DNA of 11,398 nucleotides from JBGOTP01 sp041476545. GTDB lineage: Bacteria; Acidobacteriota; Vicinamibacteria; Vicinamibacterales; CAVVIG01. A program made the position numbers and the translations under genes. Of this stretch, positions 1 to 7,296 are shown piece by piece (position 1 is the stretch's first letter; every line of letters begins with the position of its first letter). The DNA is taken from positions 1-11,398 of the forward strand of contig JBGOTP010000154.1 in NCBI GenBank assembly GCA_041476545.1, given 5' to 3'. The notes beneath the pieces are model-generated. The model ran no database searches. It was not told the origin of the DNA and was given only the letters and a program-made list of their open reading frames with translations.

Positions 1-33
1 ACCACGCGCGAGACGGCGCTTGGGTCGCCGGCG

Positions 34-351
34 TTACTCATGGGGCGCCTCGGCCGCCGTGGCCGCGGGGCCGGCAGGGGCGGGCGCGGCCACAGGGGCC
101 GTCGCGGCCGGCTTCACGGTCAGATGCCGGGCGATGAGCGTCCGCACGGAATCAGACGGCTGCGCGCCCTTGCCGATCCAGTAGTCGATGCGCTCTTTCT
201 TGACGTCGACGAGCGCCGGTTTCAAACGTGGGTTGTAGTGGCCGAGGATTTCGACGAAGCTGCTGTCGCGCGCGGCGCGAGAGTCGGTGACCACCACCCG
301 GAAGAACGGACGTTTCTTGGAACCTGCCCGGCGCAAACGAATCACTACCAT
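34..351 (-). CDS. rpsP: 30S ribosomal protein S16
   Basis: Protein S16 is a primary assembly protein of the small ribosomal subunit that binds 16S rRNA. The 105-residue product opens MVVIRLRRAGSKKRPFFRVV, the canonical S16 N-terminus, followed by DSRAARDSSFVEILGHYNP and the conserved ERIDYWIGKGAQPSDSVRTL segment (residues 53-72). The ATG at 351 was chosen because CAGGAG lies six bases upstream (363-358) and because the S16 fold begins there; a longer open frame upstream has no S16 similarity. Known S16 proteins are usually about 80-90 residues. Here residues 81-105 form an extra Ala/Pro-rich tail ending in EAPHE, probably disordered. The gene follows ffh on the same strand after a 127-bp spacer, matching the widespread ffh-rpsP-rimM-trmD order. 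The next gene would lie beyond base 1. Confidence 0.97.
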   Translation of the reverse strand: MVVIRLRRAGSKKRPFFRVVVTDSRAARDSSFVEILGHYNPRLKPALVDVKKERIDYWIGKGAQPSDSVRTLIARHLTVKPAATAPVAAPAPAGPAATAAEAPHE

Positions 352-369
352 GTGCATCTCCTGAACACG

Positions 370-383
370 GATCGAGCTCGATC
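370..383. repeat. Perfect 14-bp palindrome in the rpsP leader
   Basis: GATCGAGCTCGATC reads identically on both strands and ends six bases before the rpsP Shine-Dalgarno sequence. It could form a small stem next to the ribosome binding site or act as a binding site for a dimeric protein. No function is shown by the sequence, and short palindromes arise easily in GC-rich DNA. Confidence 0.4.
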
Positions 384-408
384 TCGACCCGAAACTACGC
401 TGCGCGTC

Positions 409-462
409 GCCTCCCGCCTTCGCTCGAAGCGTCGGCGGTCCCGCCGTAGCCTTGGCGGAGGC
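409..462. repeat. Structured spacer element between ffh and rpsP
   Basis: The ffh-rpsP spacer contains GCCTCCCGCC (409-418) and, 35 bases on, GGCGGAGGC (454-462), which pair except for one extra C. Between them are two smaller self-complementary parts, TTCG-CT-CGAA at 419-428 and GGCG-GTCC-CGCC around 435-446. In the mRNA (minus strand) this would fold into a branched stem. There is no T-run after it, so it does not look like a classic intrinsic terminator. A dispersed intergenic repeat or an RNA processing element are both possible. Confidence 0.4.
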
Positions 463-478
463 GGATCGAGCCGCGGAC

Positions 479-1861
479 CTATCCGCGGTTGCGCAGCATC
501 TGCATGGCCTGCCGGCGCGATGTCTTCCCGCCACCGGCCAGACCGGCCATTCCCCCGAGCGACTTCAACATCTTCTGCATCTGCACGAACTGCTTCAGCA
601 GACGATTCACGTCTTCGACCGACGTGCCGCTGCCCCTGGCGATCCGCTTGCGGCGGCTGCCGTTGATGATGTGCTGCTTGCGCCGCTCCTCGGCGGTCAT
701 CGAATTGATGATCGCCTCGGTGCGGGTCATCTGCCTGGCATTTTCGGCATTGTCTCCAGCGGTGGCTTTGTTCCCGGCCGGGGCTTTGATGTTGCCCATC
801 CCCGGCAGCATGCCGACGATCTGCTCGATCGGCCCCATCTTCCGGATCGTCTTCAGCTGATCGCGAAAATCTTCGAGCGTGAATTCGTTCGACCGAAGCT
901 TCGCTTCGAGCCGATCGGCGTCCGCGCCATCGATGGCCGCTTCCGCCCGCTCGATGAGCGACAGCACATCGCCCATTCCGAGGACGCGCGATACGATACG
1001 GTCCGGATGGAACGGCTCCAAATCCTCGAGCCGCTCGCCGCTGCCGACAAACGCGATCGGCACGCCGACAACCGAGACCACCGACAGCGCGGCACCGCCG
1101 CGCGCGTCGCCGTCGATCTTCGTCAGCACGACGCCGCTGATGCCGACCCGGCGGTTGAATTCTCCGGCGCTCTTGATCGCGTCCTGACCCGTCATCGCGT
1201 CGGCGACGTACAGCAGATCCGACGCGCCCGTCGCCTCCTTGATCGCCACGAGTTCGGTCATCAGGTCGTCATCGATGTGCAGGCGACCGGCCGAGTCCAC
1301 GATGACGGCATCGAATCCCAGGTTGGCCGCTTCCGCGAGAGCCCCCTTCGCGCGCGCGACGGGATCGAGCTGTCCCGCCGGGTCGTACACGCGCACGGAC
1401 GCCTTCTTTCCGACGACGTTCAGCTGTTCGATGGCGGCGGGCCGCTTGACGTCGGTGGACACGAGCAAAGGATGCCGGCCCTGCCTCGTCAGCCACATCG
1501 CCAGCTTTCCGGCCGTGGTCGTTTTGCCGGCACCCTGCAGCCCGAGCAACAGGATCACGCGCGGCCGTTTGCTCGTCGGCGGAAGGCCCCCTTCGGCATC
1601 GCCGAAAAGCGCCATCATTTCGTCGCGAACGATCTTCACGACCTGCTGCGACGGCGACAGGCTCCGCAGCACGTCCTGCCCCATCGCCCGATCGCGCACG
1701 CGGTCGATGAACGCCTTGACGACCTTGAAGTTGACGTCGGCCTCGAGCAGGGCGAGACGAATCTCGCGCAGCGCGATCTCGATGTTCTCCGGCGTGAGTC
1801 GAGACTCGCCGCGAAGCGTCTTGAAAACGTCCTGCAGCCGGTTCCCGAGGGAGTCGAACAT
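479..1861 (-). CDS. ffh: Signal recognition particle GTPase Ffh (SRP54)
   Basis: Ffh is the protein of the bacterial signal recognition particle. It binds 4.5S RNA and signal sequences emerging from ribosomes and delivers them to FtsY and the Sec machinery. The 460-residue product has the N domain (about 1-95, starting MFDSLGNRLQDVF), then the G domain with P-loop GLQGAGKTT (107-115), DVKRPAA (137-143), DSAGR (189-193), TKIDG (247-251) and GSGE (273-276). The M domain (about 297-460) has the methionine-rich finger region near LPGMGNI (352-358) and the RNA-binding part from SRRKRIARGSGTS to LLKQF (402-425). The length is typical for the family. The ATG at 1861 gives the conserved family N-terminus, but no clear Shine-Dalgarno precedes it. 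It lies upstream of rpsP on the same strand and is divergent from the EVE-domain gene. Confidence 0.98.
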   Translation of the reverse strand: MFDSLGNRLQDVFKTLRGESRLTPENIEIALREIRLALLEADVNFKVVKAFIDRVRDRAMGQDVLRSLSPSQQVVKIVRDEMMALFGDAEGGLPPTSKRPRVILLLGLQGAGKTTTAGKLAMWLTRQGRHPLLVSTDVKRPAAIEQLNVVGKKASVRVYDPAGQLDPVARAKGALAEAANLGFDAVIVDSAGRLHIDDDLMTELVAIKEATGASDLLYVADAMTGQDAIKSAGEFNRRVGISGVVLTKIDGDARGGAALSVVSVVGVPIAFVGSGERLEDLEPFHPDRIVSRVLGMGDVLSLIERAEAAIDGADADRLEAKLRSNEFTLEDFRDQLKTIRKMGPIEQIVGMLPGMGNIKAPAGNKATAGDNAENARQMTRTEAIINSMTAEERRKQHIINGSRRKRIARGSGTSVEDVNRLLKQFVQMQKMLKSLGGMAGLAGGGKTSRRQAMQMLRNRG

Positions 1862-1917
1862 TATTCTATGTGCGTGGGGTGCACAAAAGTCCCTAAGATC
1901 CTCTTGCGCAAACGCTT

Positions 1918-1947
1918 ATCGTAGTGGGTCAGGTCCAGTTCTGTCAA
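1918..1947 (-). promoter_or_regulatory. Sigma70-like promoter for ffh
   Basis: On the minus strand a perfect TTGACA (1947-1942) is followed by 18 bases and TACGAT (1923-1918), which matches TATAAT at four of six positions. Transcription would start near 1911 and leave a leader of about 50 bases before the ffh ATG. It is the best promoter-like sequence in the 128-bp ffh/EVE divergent spacer. Confidence 0.6.
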
Positions 1948-1989
1948 TCAATCGGGTAGTATTGGTCCCGCGCACAAAGGACAACGCCC

Positions 1990-2474
<485 letters not shown>

Positions 2475-2475
<1 letters not shown>

Positions 2476-3653
2476 TGTTGGACTCCGCGCTCCTGCTGCT
2501 CGCGGCCCTGACGGCTCTCGGCCTCACCGCGGTATTTCTTGACTTCGCCACCGGGCATCGGCGGATCCGCGCGCTCGGCGACGTGGCAAGGGCGACGAGC
2601 GGTCCGTCCATCTCGATCGTCGTGGCGGCACGGAACGAAGCACGCGGCATCGAAGCCGCCGTGCTGTCCCTCCTCCGCATCGACTACCCCGCTCTCGAGA
2701 TCATCGTCGTCAACGATCGCTCTACCGACGAAACCGGCGCCATCCTGAATCGGCTGGCCTCCCGCCATCCACGCCTCACTGTCGTACCGATTGCGCACCT
2801 GCCAGAAGGCTGGCTCGGCAAGAATCACGCGCTCTTCACGGGCGCCGCGCGCGCGTCTGGCGAACTCCTGCTCTTCACCGACGCGGACGTCGTGTTCGAG
2901 CCGACGACCCTGCGCCGCGCCGTGACGGCCATGGGGCGGGCAAGTGGGGTCCGGCTTCAGCCGGACCAAACGATCGACCACCTCACCGCGACCCCGGACA
3001 TACGCGTCCCCGGCCTCGTCCTGAACGCCATGGTCGCGGCCTTCTCTGTCTTCTTCTCGCTGTACTCCCGCCCGTGGAAGGCGCGCGACCCACGCAGCCG
3101 GTCGCACATCGGCGTGGGCGCGTTCAACCTGATTCGCGCGGACACCTATCGCGCCATCGGCACGCACCAGGCCATCGCCATGCGCCCGGACGACGACCTG
3201 AAGCTGGGGAAGCTCGTGAAGAAGCATGGCTTCCGGCAGGACGTCGTCTATGGACGAGATTTCATCGTCGTCGAATGGTACGCCTCGCTCGGCGAGATGA
3301 TCGACGGCCTGATGAAGAACGCCTTCGCGGGCGTCGACTACAACCTCGTGGCGGTCGCCGGATCCACGTCCGGGTTGCTGGTGATGAACGTCTGGCCGTT
3401 CATCGCGCTCATCGCAACCGGCGGCGTCACGCGGGCACTGAACGGCCTGAGCGTGCTCCTGCTCGTCGGTATCTTCTGGGTCTGCGCCCGCTATAGCGGC
3501 TCGCGCCCGGTGTACGTGCTGTGCTACCCGGCGGCCGCGCTGATCTTCGCGTACATCATCTGGCGGTCGGCGCTGACGGCCGTCTTCACCGGCACCGTCA
3601 CCTGGCGAGGGACGGCATATCCGCTCGAGCAGATGCGCGCGAATCGCGTGTAG
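2475..3653 (+). CDS. Membrane-bound family 2 glycosyltransferase
   Basis: The 392-residue product has a hydrophobic N-terminal segment (about 4-24), then a GT-A catalytic domain. Motifs are ISIVVAARNEA (46-56), IIVVNDRSTDE (76-86), LPEGWLGKNHAL (109-120), the metal-binding TDAD (135-138) and an acidic RPDDDL (237-242) that may carry the catalytic base. Several hydrophobic segments follow at about 300-318, 322-338 and 345-372, ending in RGTAYPLEQM. This arrangement resembles HpnB/CrtQ-like GT2 enzymes that glycosylate lipids, but the acceptor cannot be told from the sequence. The GTG start at 2475 overlaps the EVE stop (TAGTG); a TTG at 2478 is an alternative, and no strong Shine-Dalgarno is visible. 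Residues 158-165 (GVRLQPDQ) are encoded by an in-frame palindromic repeat and look like an insertion before IDHLT. Confidence 0.88.
2948..2967. repeat. Palindromic repeat inserted in frame in a coding region
   Basis: GGTCCGGCT (2948-2956) and AGCCGGACC (2959-2967) are perfect reverse complements separated by TC. The element lies inside the glycosyltransferase gene and encodes GVRLQPDQ. From memory, peptides of the VRLKPDTT/VRLQPD kind recur in many unrelated proteins of Vicinamibacteria-like genomes, which would make this a copy of a dispersed REP-like family. That multi-copy status cannot be shown from this window, which has only one copy. Confidence 0.6.
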
Positions 3654-3685
3654 TGGACATCCGGCGCGTCCGGCGCGGCGCGGTT

Positions 3686-3705
3686 AGAGCCTCGTCGCGG
3701 GCTCT
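3686..3705. terminator. Possible bidirectional terminator hairpin
   Basis: AGAGCC (3686-3691) and GGCTCT (3700-3705) form a six-base-pair stem with an eight-base loop in the 51-bp gap between the convergent glycosyltransferase and phosphatase genes. Its position is right for a shared terminator, but no T-run follows on either strand, so it may only assist termination. Confidence 0.35.
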
Positions 3706-4646
3706 CACGTTCGCTTGATCACGACCAGGCTGATGTCGTCCGACGCGTCACCGAAGGCCAGCATGTCGGCGGTGATGCGCTTGAAGATCTCGGCCGCCGA
3801 CTGGTGCTTGACGTCGCGCACGGTCTGCTCGAGCCGCTTGGGGAAATACGCGAGGCCCGCGCCGTCGCTGTGCTCCGCCACGCCGTCGGTGTGCAGCAGC
3901 AGGATGTCTCCCTCGCCCATGATCACCCACTCGTTCATCTGGTAGCGATCCTTGAAGCCGAGAGGGCTCGTCGAGGTGCGCTGGCGATCGGTCACGTGGA
4001 GCGATGGCAGCATCCCGAGCGGCGGAAACGAGACGGAGAGTTCAGCGCTCACCTCCATGAATCGATCGTGCTGGTTGGAGAAGACCAGCGGAAACGGCTG
4101 AGCCGCGGACAGGAATCGGAATCGAGCGTCCTCGGAGATTTCCCCATAGATCATCGAGATGAACTTGTGCTCGCTCGACGACTGATAGAAGCGGGTATTG
4201 AGGTTCTCGAACAGGCGTCTGGTCACGTGACCCGCCATGTCCAGTTCGTAGATCGCCCCCAGCAAGAAGGCCTGGTGCAGCATCGCCGCCATGAACGCAT
4301 CGGTCACCCGATGACCGGACACGTCGAGCAGAGCAATGCCGGCCGTGCGCTGGCAACGGCGGAGGTTTTCGACCACGCCGGCGCGACCCTCCGTGAGGGC
4401 GTGCTGAATTCGCGCCTCCAAATCGAACCGCCGCTTGAAGTCCACGTAGATGAGATGGTCGCCGCCGACGACGCCGTTCAGGGGAATGGTGCCTCCGTAC
4501 ACATCGATCCCCTGGAGGCGCGGAAGGTCGCCGGGTTTCGGAATCAAGTTCTTGGCGATCTCTTCGAAGTTCGCGAGCTCGCCCGTGAGCTGTTTCATCA
4601 GCTCGTGGTCGGAGTGCATGGTGCTGTCAATTATCGCGTATTCCAC
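3705..4646 (-). CDS. SpoIIE/RsbU-type PP2C serine phosphatase
   Basis: The 313-residue cytoplasmic protein is a PPM phosphatase of the SpoIIE class, which typically dephosphorylates anti-sigma-factor antagonists. Metal-site motifs are present: VGGDHL (60-65), ALLDVSGH (105-112), LLLHTDGVAE (249-258) and the terminal SDDISLVVI (302-310). Two features differ from RsbU-like enzymes. The first motif reads GGDHLIYVD instead of GGDFYD, and about 40 residues, rich in charge, separate it from DVSGH, where about 15 is usual. The short N-terminal part (1-55) has no recognisable sensor domain, so the input signal is unknown. The GTG at 4646 was chosen because GAGGT lies six bases upstream; an ATG at 4619 lacks a Shine-Dalgarno. 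No STAS-domain or anti-sigma gene is adjacent, so its partner must be encoded elsewhere. Confidence 0.87.
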   Translation of the reverse strand: MEYAIIDSTMHSDHELMKQLTGELANFEEIAKNLIPKPGDLPRLQGIDVYGGTIPLNGVVGGDHLIYVDFKRRFDLEARIQHALTEGRAGVVENLRRCQRTAGIALLDVSGHRVTDAFMAAMLHQAFLLGAIYELDMAGHVTRRLFENLNTRFYQSSSEHKFISMIYGEISEDARFRFLSAAQPFPLVFSNQHDRFMEVSAELSVSFPPLGMLPSLHVTDRQRTSTSPLGFKDRYQMNEWVIMGEGDILLLHTDGVAEHSDGAGLAYFPKRLEQTVRDVKHQSAAEIFKRITADMLAFGDASDDISLVVIKRT

Positions 4647-4734
4647 CGCTCGACCTCAAAGACACTTTTGTTGATCAAACGCCGCCCCGCGACATCCATG
4701 TAGGATTGCGTCTGATTTTGCGGATCGACGAGCC

Positions 4735-4769
4735 GTCGGGGAGAATGCACACCGGCACGTTCTCCCGAC
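4735..4769. promoter_or_regulatory. Inverted repeat upstream of mscL
   Basis: GTCGGGGAGAA (4735-4745) and TTCTCCCGAC (4760-4769) pair over ten bases with one bulged G and a 14-base loop. The element ends 16 bases before the mscL ATG, just before its Shine-Dalgarno-like AAAGG (4773-4777). It may be a protein-binding operator or a leader hairpin affecting mscL translation. A terminator is unlikely because no T-run follows. Confidence 0.4.
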
Positions 4770-4785
4770 CCGAAAGGCGGTTCAC

Positions 4786-5193
4786 ATGAAGGGCTTCAAG
4801 GAGTTTCTGCTCCGCGGCAACGTCCTGGATCTGGCGGTCGCCGTCGTCATCGGCGGCGCGTTCGGGGCAGTCGTCGCTGCGCTCGTGAAGGACCTGCTCA
4901 CACCGTTCATTGCGGCCATCGTGCACGCGCCCGACTTCAGCGCGATCAAGTTCGAGATCAACGGCAGCATGTTTCTCATTGGTGATTTTCTGAACGCCAC
5001 GCTGTCGTTCCTGCTGGTCGCCGCGGCCGTGTACTTCTTCATCGTGCTGCCGATGAACGCGATCGTCGCCCGCCAGCGCAGAGGTGACGCGCCCCCGGAT
5101 CCCACGTCGAAGAAGTGTCCGGAGTGCCTGAACGACGTGCCGATCGCGGCGAGGCGCTGCGGGCACTGCACGTCGGCGCTGCCGATCAAATAG
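4786..5193 (+). CDS. mscL: Large-conductance mechanosensitive channel MscL with zinc ribbon
   Basis: MscL is a homopentameric inner-membrane pore that opens under extreme membrane tension and releases solutes during hypo-osmotic shock. The 135-residue product starts MKGFKEFLLRGNVLDLAVAVVIGGAFG, covering the amphipathic N-terminal helix and TM1 (about 15-40). A periplasmic loop (about 45-65) and TM2 (about 70-95) follow. In place of the usual charged C-terminal helix, residues 111-128 form CPECLNDVPIAARRCGHC, a CxxC-N10-CxxC zinc ribbon. Such tails occur in MscL of some Acidobacteria and Actinobacteria from my recollection. The start has AAAGG eight bases upstream. The gene is divergent from the phosphatase and convergent with the quinoprotein gene, with only 3 bp between their stop codons. 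Confidence 0.95.
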   Translation: MKGFKEFLLRGNVLDLAVAVVIGGAFGAVVAALVKDLLTPFIAAIVHAPDFSAIKFEINGSMFLIGDFLNATLSFLLVAAAVYFFIVLPMNAIVARQRRGDAPPDPTSKKCPECLNDVPIAARRCGHCTSALPIK

Positions 5194-5196
5194 GGA

Positions 5197-7242
5197 TCAC
5201 GGAAGCGTGAGCGCGATCATCTGCGCGCCCTGCAGCGTGAGGGCGATGTACTGTTTGCCGTCGATCGCGTAGGTCATCGGCGTGCCGAGAATCGCGGCCG
5301 GCAGCGGCACGTCGCCAAGCGTGGCGCCGGTGGCCTTGTCGTACGCCACGAGCTTTGCCACGCCACCCGGTCCCGACGGCGAGATAAGCCCGTAGACGAG
5401 CAGCGTCTTCGTCACGAGCGGGCCACCGGGACCACCCTGTCCTCCCAGTGGCGGCAAGGTCACGCCTTTGAGAGCCGCGTGATTGAGGATGTCGGTGCGG
5501 CCTGGCCCCGTCGCCACCTGCCACGCGATCTCACCCGTGTTCATGTTGTACGCGGTCATGCGGCTGTAGGGCGGCTTCACGAGCGGAAGGCCTTGGGGAC
5601 CGGTCGGCGGGGCTGGACGCGCCGGATGAATGCTCGGCGGACCAACCTTCCCGTTCGGTACATAGGGCAACGGCGTGCCGTCGAGCGGCGCGACCGTCGG
5701 CCAACGCGCCAACCCGGCCGGCAAGGGCGTCAGCGTCATCATGCCCGGGCTCGTCTTCGAGGGCACGTACAGGAAACCGGTGTCGGGATCGGCCCCCGAT
5801 CCGCTCCAGTTGGCCGCTCCCGTCCCCGTCGGCAGGTTGATCGTCCCGCGCGTCCCGCCTTCCTTGTACAACGACGGCGGCGTGAAGAGCGGCCCGTACT
5901 TGTAGTGTTTCAGAATGTCGAGGGCCTGCGCGCGCAGCTCCGGCGTGAAATCGATGAGATCGTCTTCGACGACGCCCTGGCGATCGAACGCCGGCGGTTT
6001 CGTCGGGAACGGCTGCGTCGGCGACAGCTCTTCGCCGGGAATATCCGACGCCGGAACGGGCCGCTCTTCGATCGGCCAGATCGGCTTCCCCGTCGCACGG
6101 TCGAAGACATAGGTGAAGCCCTGCTTGCTCACCTGCGCGATCGCCTTGATCCGCGTCCCGTTCACCGTGACATCCAGCAGTGTCGGTGCGCAGGGGAAAT
6201 CAAAGTCCCACACACCGTGGTGCACGGCCTGGAAGTGCCACAGGCGCTTGCCCGTCTCCACGTCGACCGCGACGAGGCTCTCGGCGAAGAGATCGTCGCC
6301 CTTGCGGAACCCGCCCCAGTAATCGCTGTTCGGCGTGGTCAGCGGCAGATACACATGCCCCAGTTCGTCGTCTCCGCTCAACGTCGACCAGACGTTGACG
6401 TTGCCGCTGTAGCGGTTGGCGTGATCTTTCCACGTCTCCGCGCCGAATTCGCCGTCGCGCGGCACCGTATGAAATACCCACTTCACTTTGCCGGTGCGGA
6501 CGTCGAAGCCCTGTACATAGCCGGGCGCCCATTCCATAATCGGCGTCCGGTCGGACATCGACGATCCGACGATCACGGTGTTGCGCACGACAACGGGCGG
6601 TGAATCGACGGAGATGTAGTGCTGTTCGCCGTCGATGAGGTGAAGCGTCTTGCGCGTCGCGCGCGGGATTTCCTTCGTCAGATCGGCCTTGCCATTGACC
6701 CCGAATGTCGGGATCGGCCGACCGGACTTCGCGTCAAGCGCGATGAGGTACCCGTCGAGCGTGCCCATCAGGATCCGCTCGTCGCTCCGGCCGTCGGTCC
6801 AGTACGCAACACCCTTGGACTGCCATCCGAGCACATCGGCCTGCGCCCCGTCCTTGTACGTCTCGGGATTGTAGAGCCACTTGGTGCGACCCGTCGCCGG
6901 ATCGATCGCGGCCATTTGTCCGAGCCCGGTGCTCATGTACATCACGCCTTTGACAACGAGCGGCGTGCCTTTGAGTCCGTTGGCATTGAGGGGCATCTCG
7001 GGGTACGGAGGCAGCGTCGGCAGCAGTTCCACGTCGGGCGACTTCCAGGTCCACGCCACCCTGAGACTGGAGAAGTTCCCCCGCGTGATCTGATCCAGCG
7101 GCGAGTACTTCTGGCTCCAGTTCGTGCCGCCGTAGCTCGGCCACTCACCGACGATGCGCCCGGGCTGCGCTCGCGGAAGTGCAGTGACAGCGATGAGAGC
7201 GACGAGGGCGGCCATGGGAACCGAGAGCTTGGTCATGCGCAT
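5197..7242 (-). CDS. Exported PQQ-dependent quinoprotein dehydrogenase
   Basis: The 681-residue product begins with a signal peptide (basic MRMTK, hydrophobic 8-22, possible cleavage after PRA at 23-25), so the enzyme acts in the periplasm. The mature part is an eight-bladed PQQ beta-propeller of the alcohol/glucose dehydrogenase superfamily. It begins GEWPSYGGTNWSQKYSPLDQI (32-52) and has repeated blade motifs such as AIDPATGRTKWLY (112-124), ALDAKSGR (168-175), AVDVETGKRLWHF (325-337) and the WDFDFPCAP segment (345-353). The vicinal cysteine pair of methanol/ethanol dehydrogenases is absent, and no haem CxxCH is seen, so glucose/sugar-type or another alcohol substrate is possible. Electrons would go to quinone or a separate cytochrome. 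No pqq biosynthesis genes are nearby. There is no Shine-Dalgarno before the ATG; TATAGT lies eight bases upstream. Confidence 0.93.
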   Translation of the reverse strand: MRMTKLSVPMAALVALIAVTALPRAQPGRIVGEWPSYGGTNWSQKYSPLDQITRGNFSSLRVAWTWKSPDVELLPTLPPYPEMPLNANGLKGTPLVVKGVMYMSTGLGQMAAIDPATGRTKWLYNPETYKDGAQADVLGWQSKGVAYWTDGRSDERILMGTLDGYLIALDAKSGRPIPTFGVNGKADLTKEIPRATRKTLHLIDGEQHYISVDSPPVVVRNTVIVGSSMSDRTPIMEWAPGYVQGFDVRTGKVKWVFHTVPRDGEFGAETWKDHANRYSGNVNVWSTLSGDDELGHVYLPLTTPNSDYWGGFRKGDDLFAESLVAVDVETGKRLWHFQAVHHGVWDFDFPCAPTLLDVTVNGTRIKAIAQVSKQGFTYVFDRATGKPIWPIEERPVPASDIPGEELSPTQPFPTKPPAFDRQGVVEDDLIDFTPELRAQALDILKHYKYGPLFTPPSLYKEGGTRGTINLPTGTGAANWSGSGADPDTGFLYVPSKTSPGMMTLTPLPAGLARWPTVAPLDGTPLPYVPNGKVGPPSIHPARPAPPTGPQGLPLVKPPYSRMTAYNMNTGEIAWQVATGPGRTDILNHAALKGVTLPPLGGQGGPGGPLVTKTLLVYGLISPSGPGGVAKLVAYDKATGATLGDVPLPAAILGTPMTYAIDGKQYIALTLQGAQMIALTLP

Positions 7243-7250
7243 ATCGGGAC

Positions 7251-7267
7251 ACTATAGCGAAGTCAAA
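7251..7267 (-). promoter_or_regulatory. TTTGACT-N4-TATAGT element at the quinoprotein gene start
   Basis: On the minus strand TTTGACT (7267-7261) is followed by four bases and TATAGT (7256-7251), which ends eight bases before the ATG at 7242. The -10-like box so close to the start, with no Shine-Dalgarno, suggests a leaderless or nearly leaderless transcript. The same arrangement precedes the response regulator gene. Confidence 0.45.
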
Positions 7268-7283
7268 TCCGGGACGCGCGTGC

Positions 7284-7289
7284 TAAATT
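7284..7289 (+). promoter_or_regulatory. Extended -10 box close to the ACT-DUF5612 start
   Basis: TAAATT, preceded by TGC (an extended -10 pattern), ends seven bases before the ATG at 7297. Transcription would begin at or next to the A of the start codon, which fits the absence of a Shine-Dalgarno sequence. No good -35 box is visible. Confidence 0.45.
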
Positions 7290-7296
7290 GGCGTCC

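Noticed and set aside
1..33. Start of the next gene of the rpsP operon (KH protein or rimM)
   Set aside because: Expected from gene order, but the 33 bases show no Shine-Dalgarno or convincing start codon.
352..534. N-terminal extension of the rpsP frame
   Set aside because: The extension is Arg/Ala/Ser-rich, overlaps the ffh end and lies upstream of a good Shine-Dalgarno at the conserved S16 start.
452..1924. 490-codon open frame on the plus strand opposite ffh
   Set aside because: It is an exact antisense shadow of ffh. Its translation is low-complexity, rich in R, D, H and L, without family motifs, as expected from GC-rich codon bias.
5479..6603. 374-codon open frame on the plus strand opposite the quinoprotein gene
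   Set aside because: Arg-rich antisense shadow of a gene with clear PQQ propeller motifs; no support for coding.
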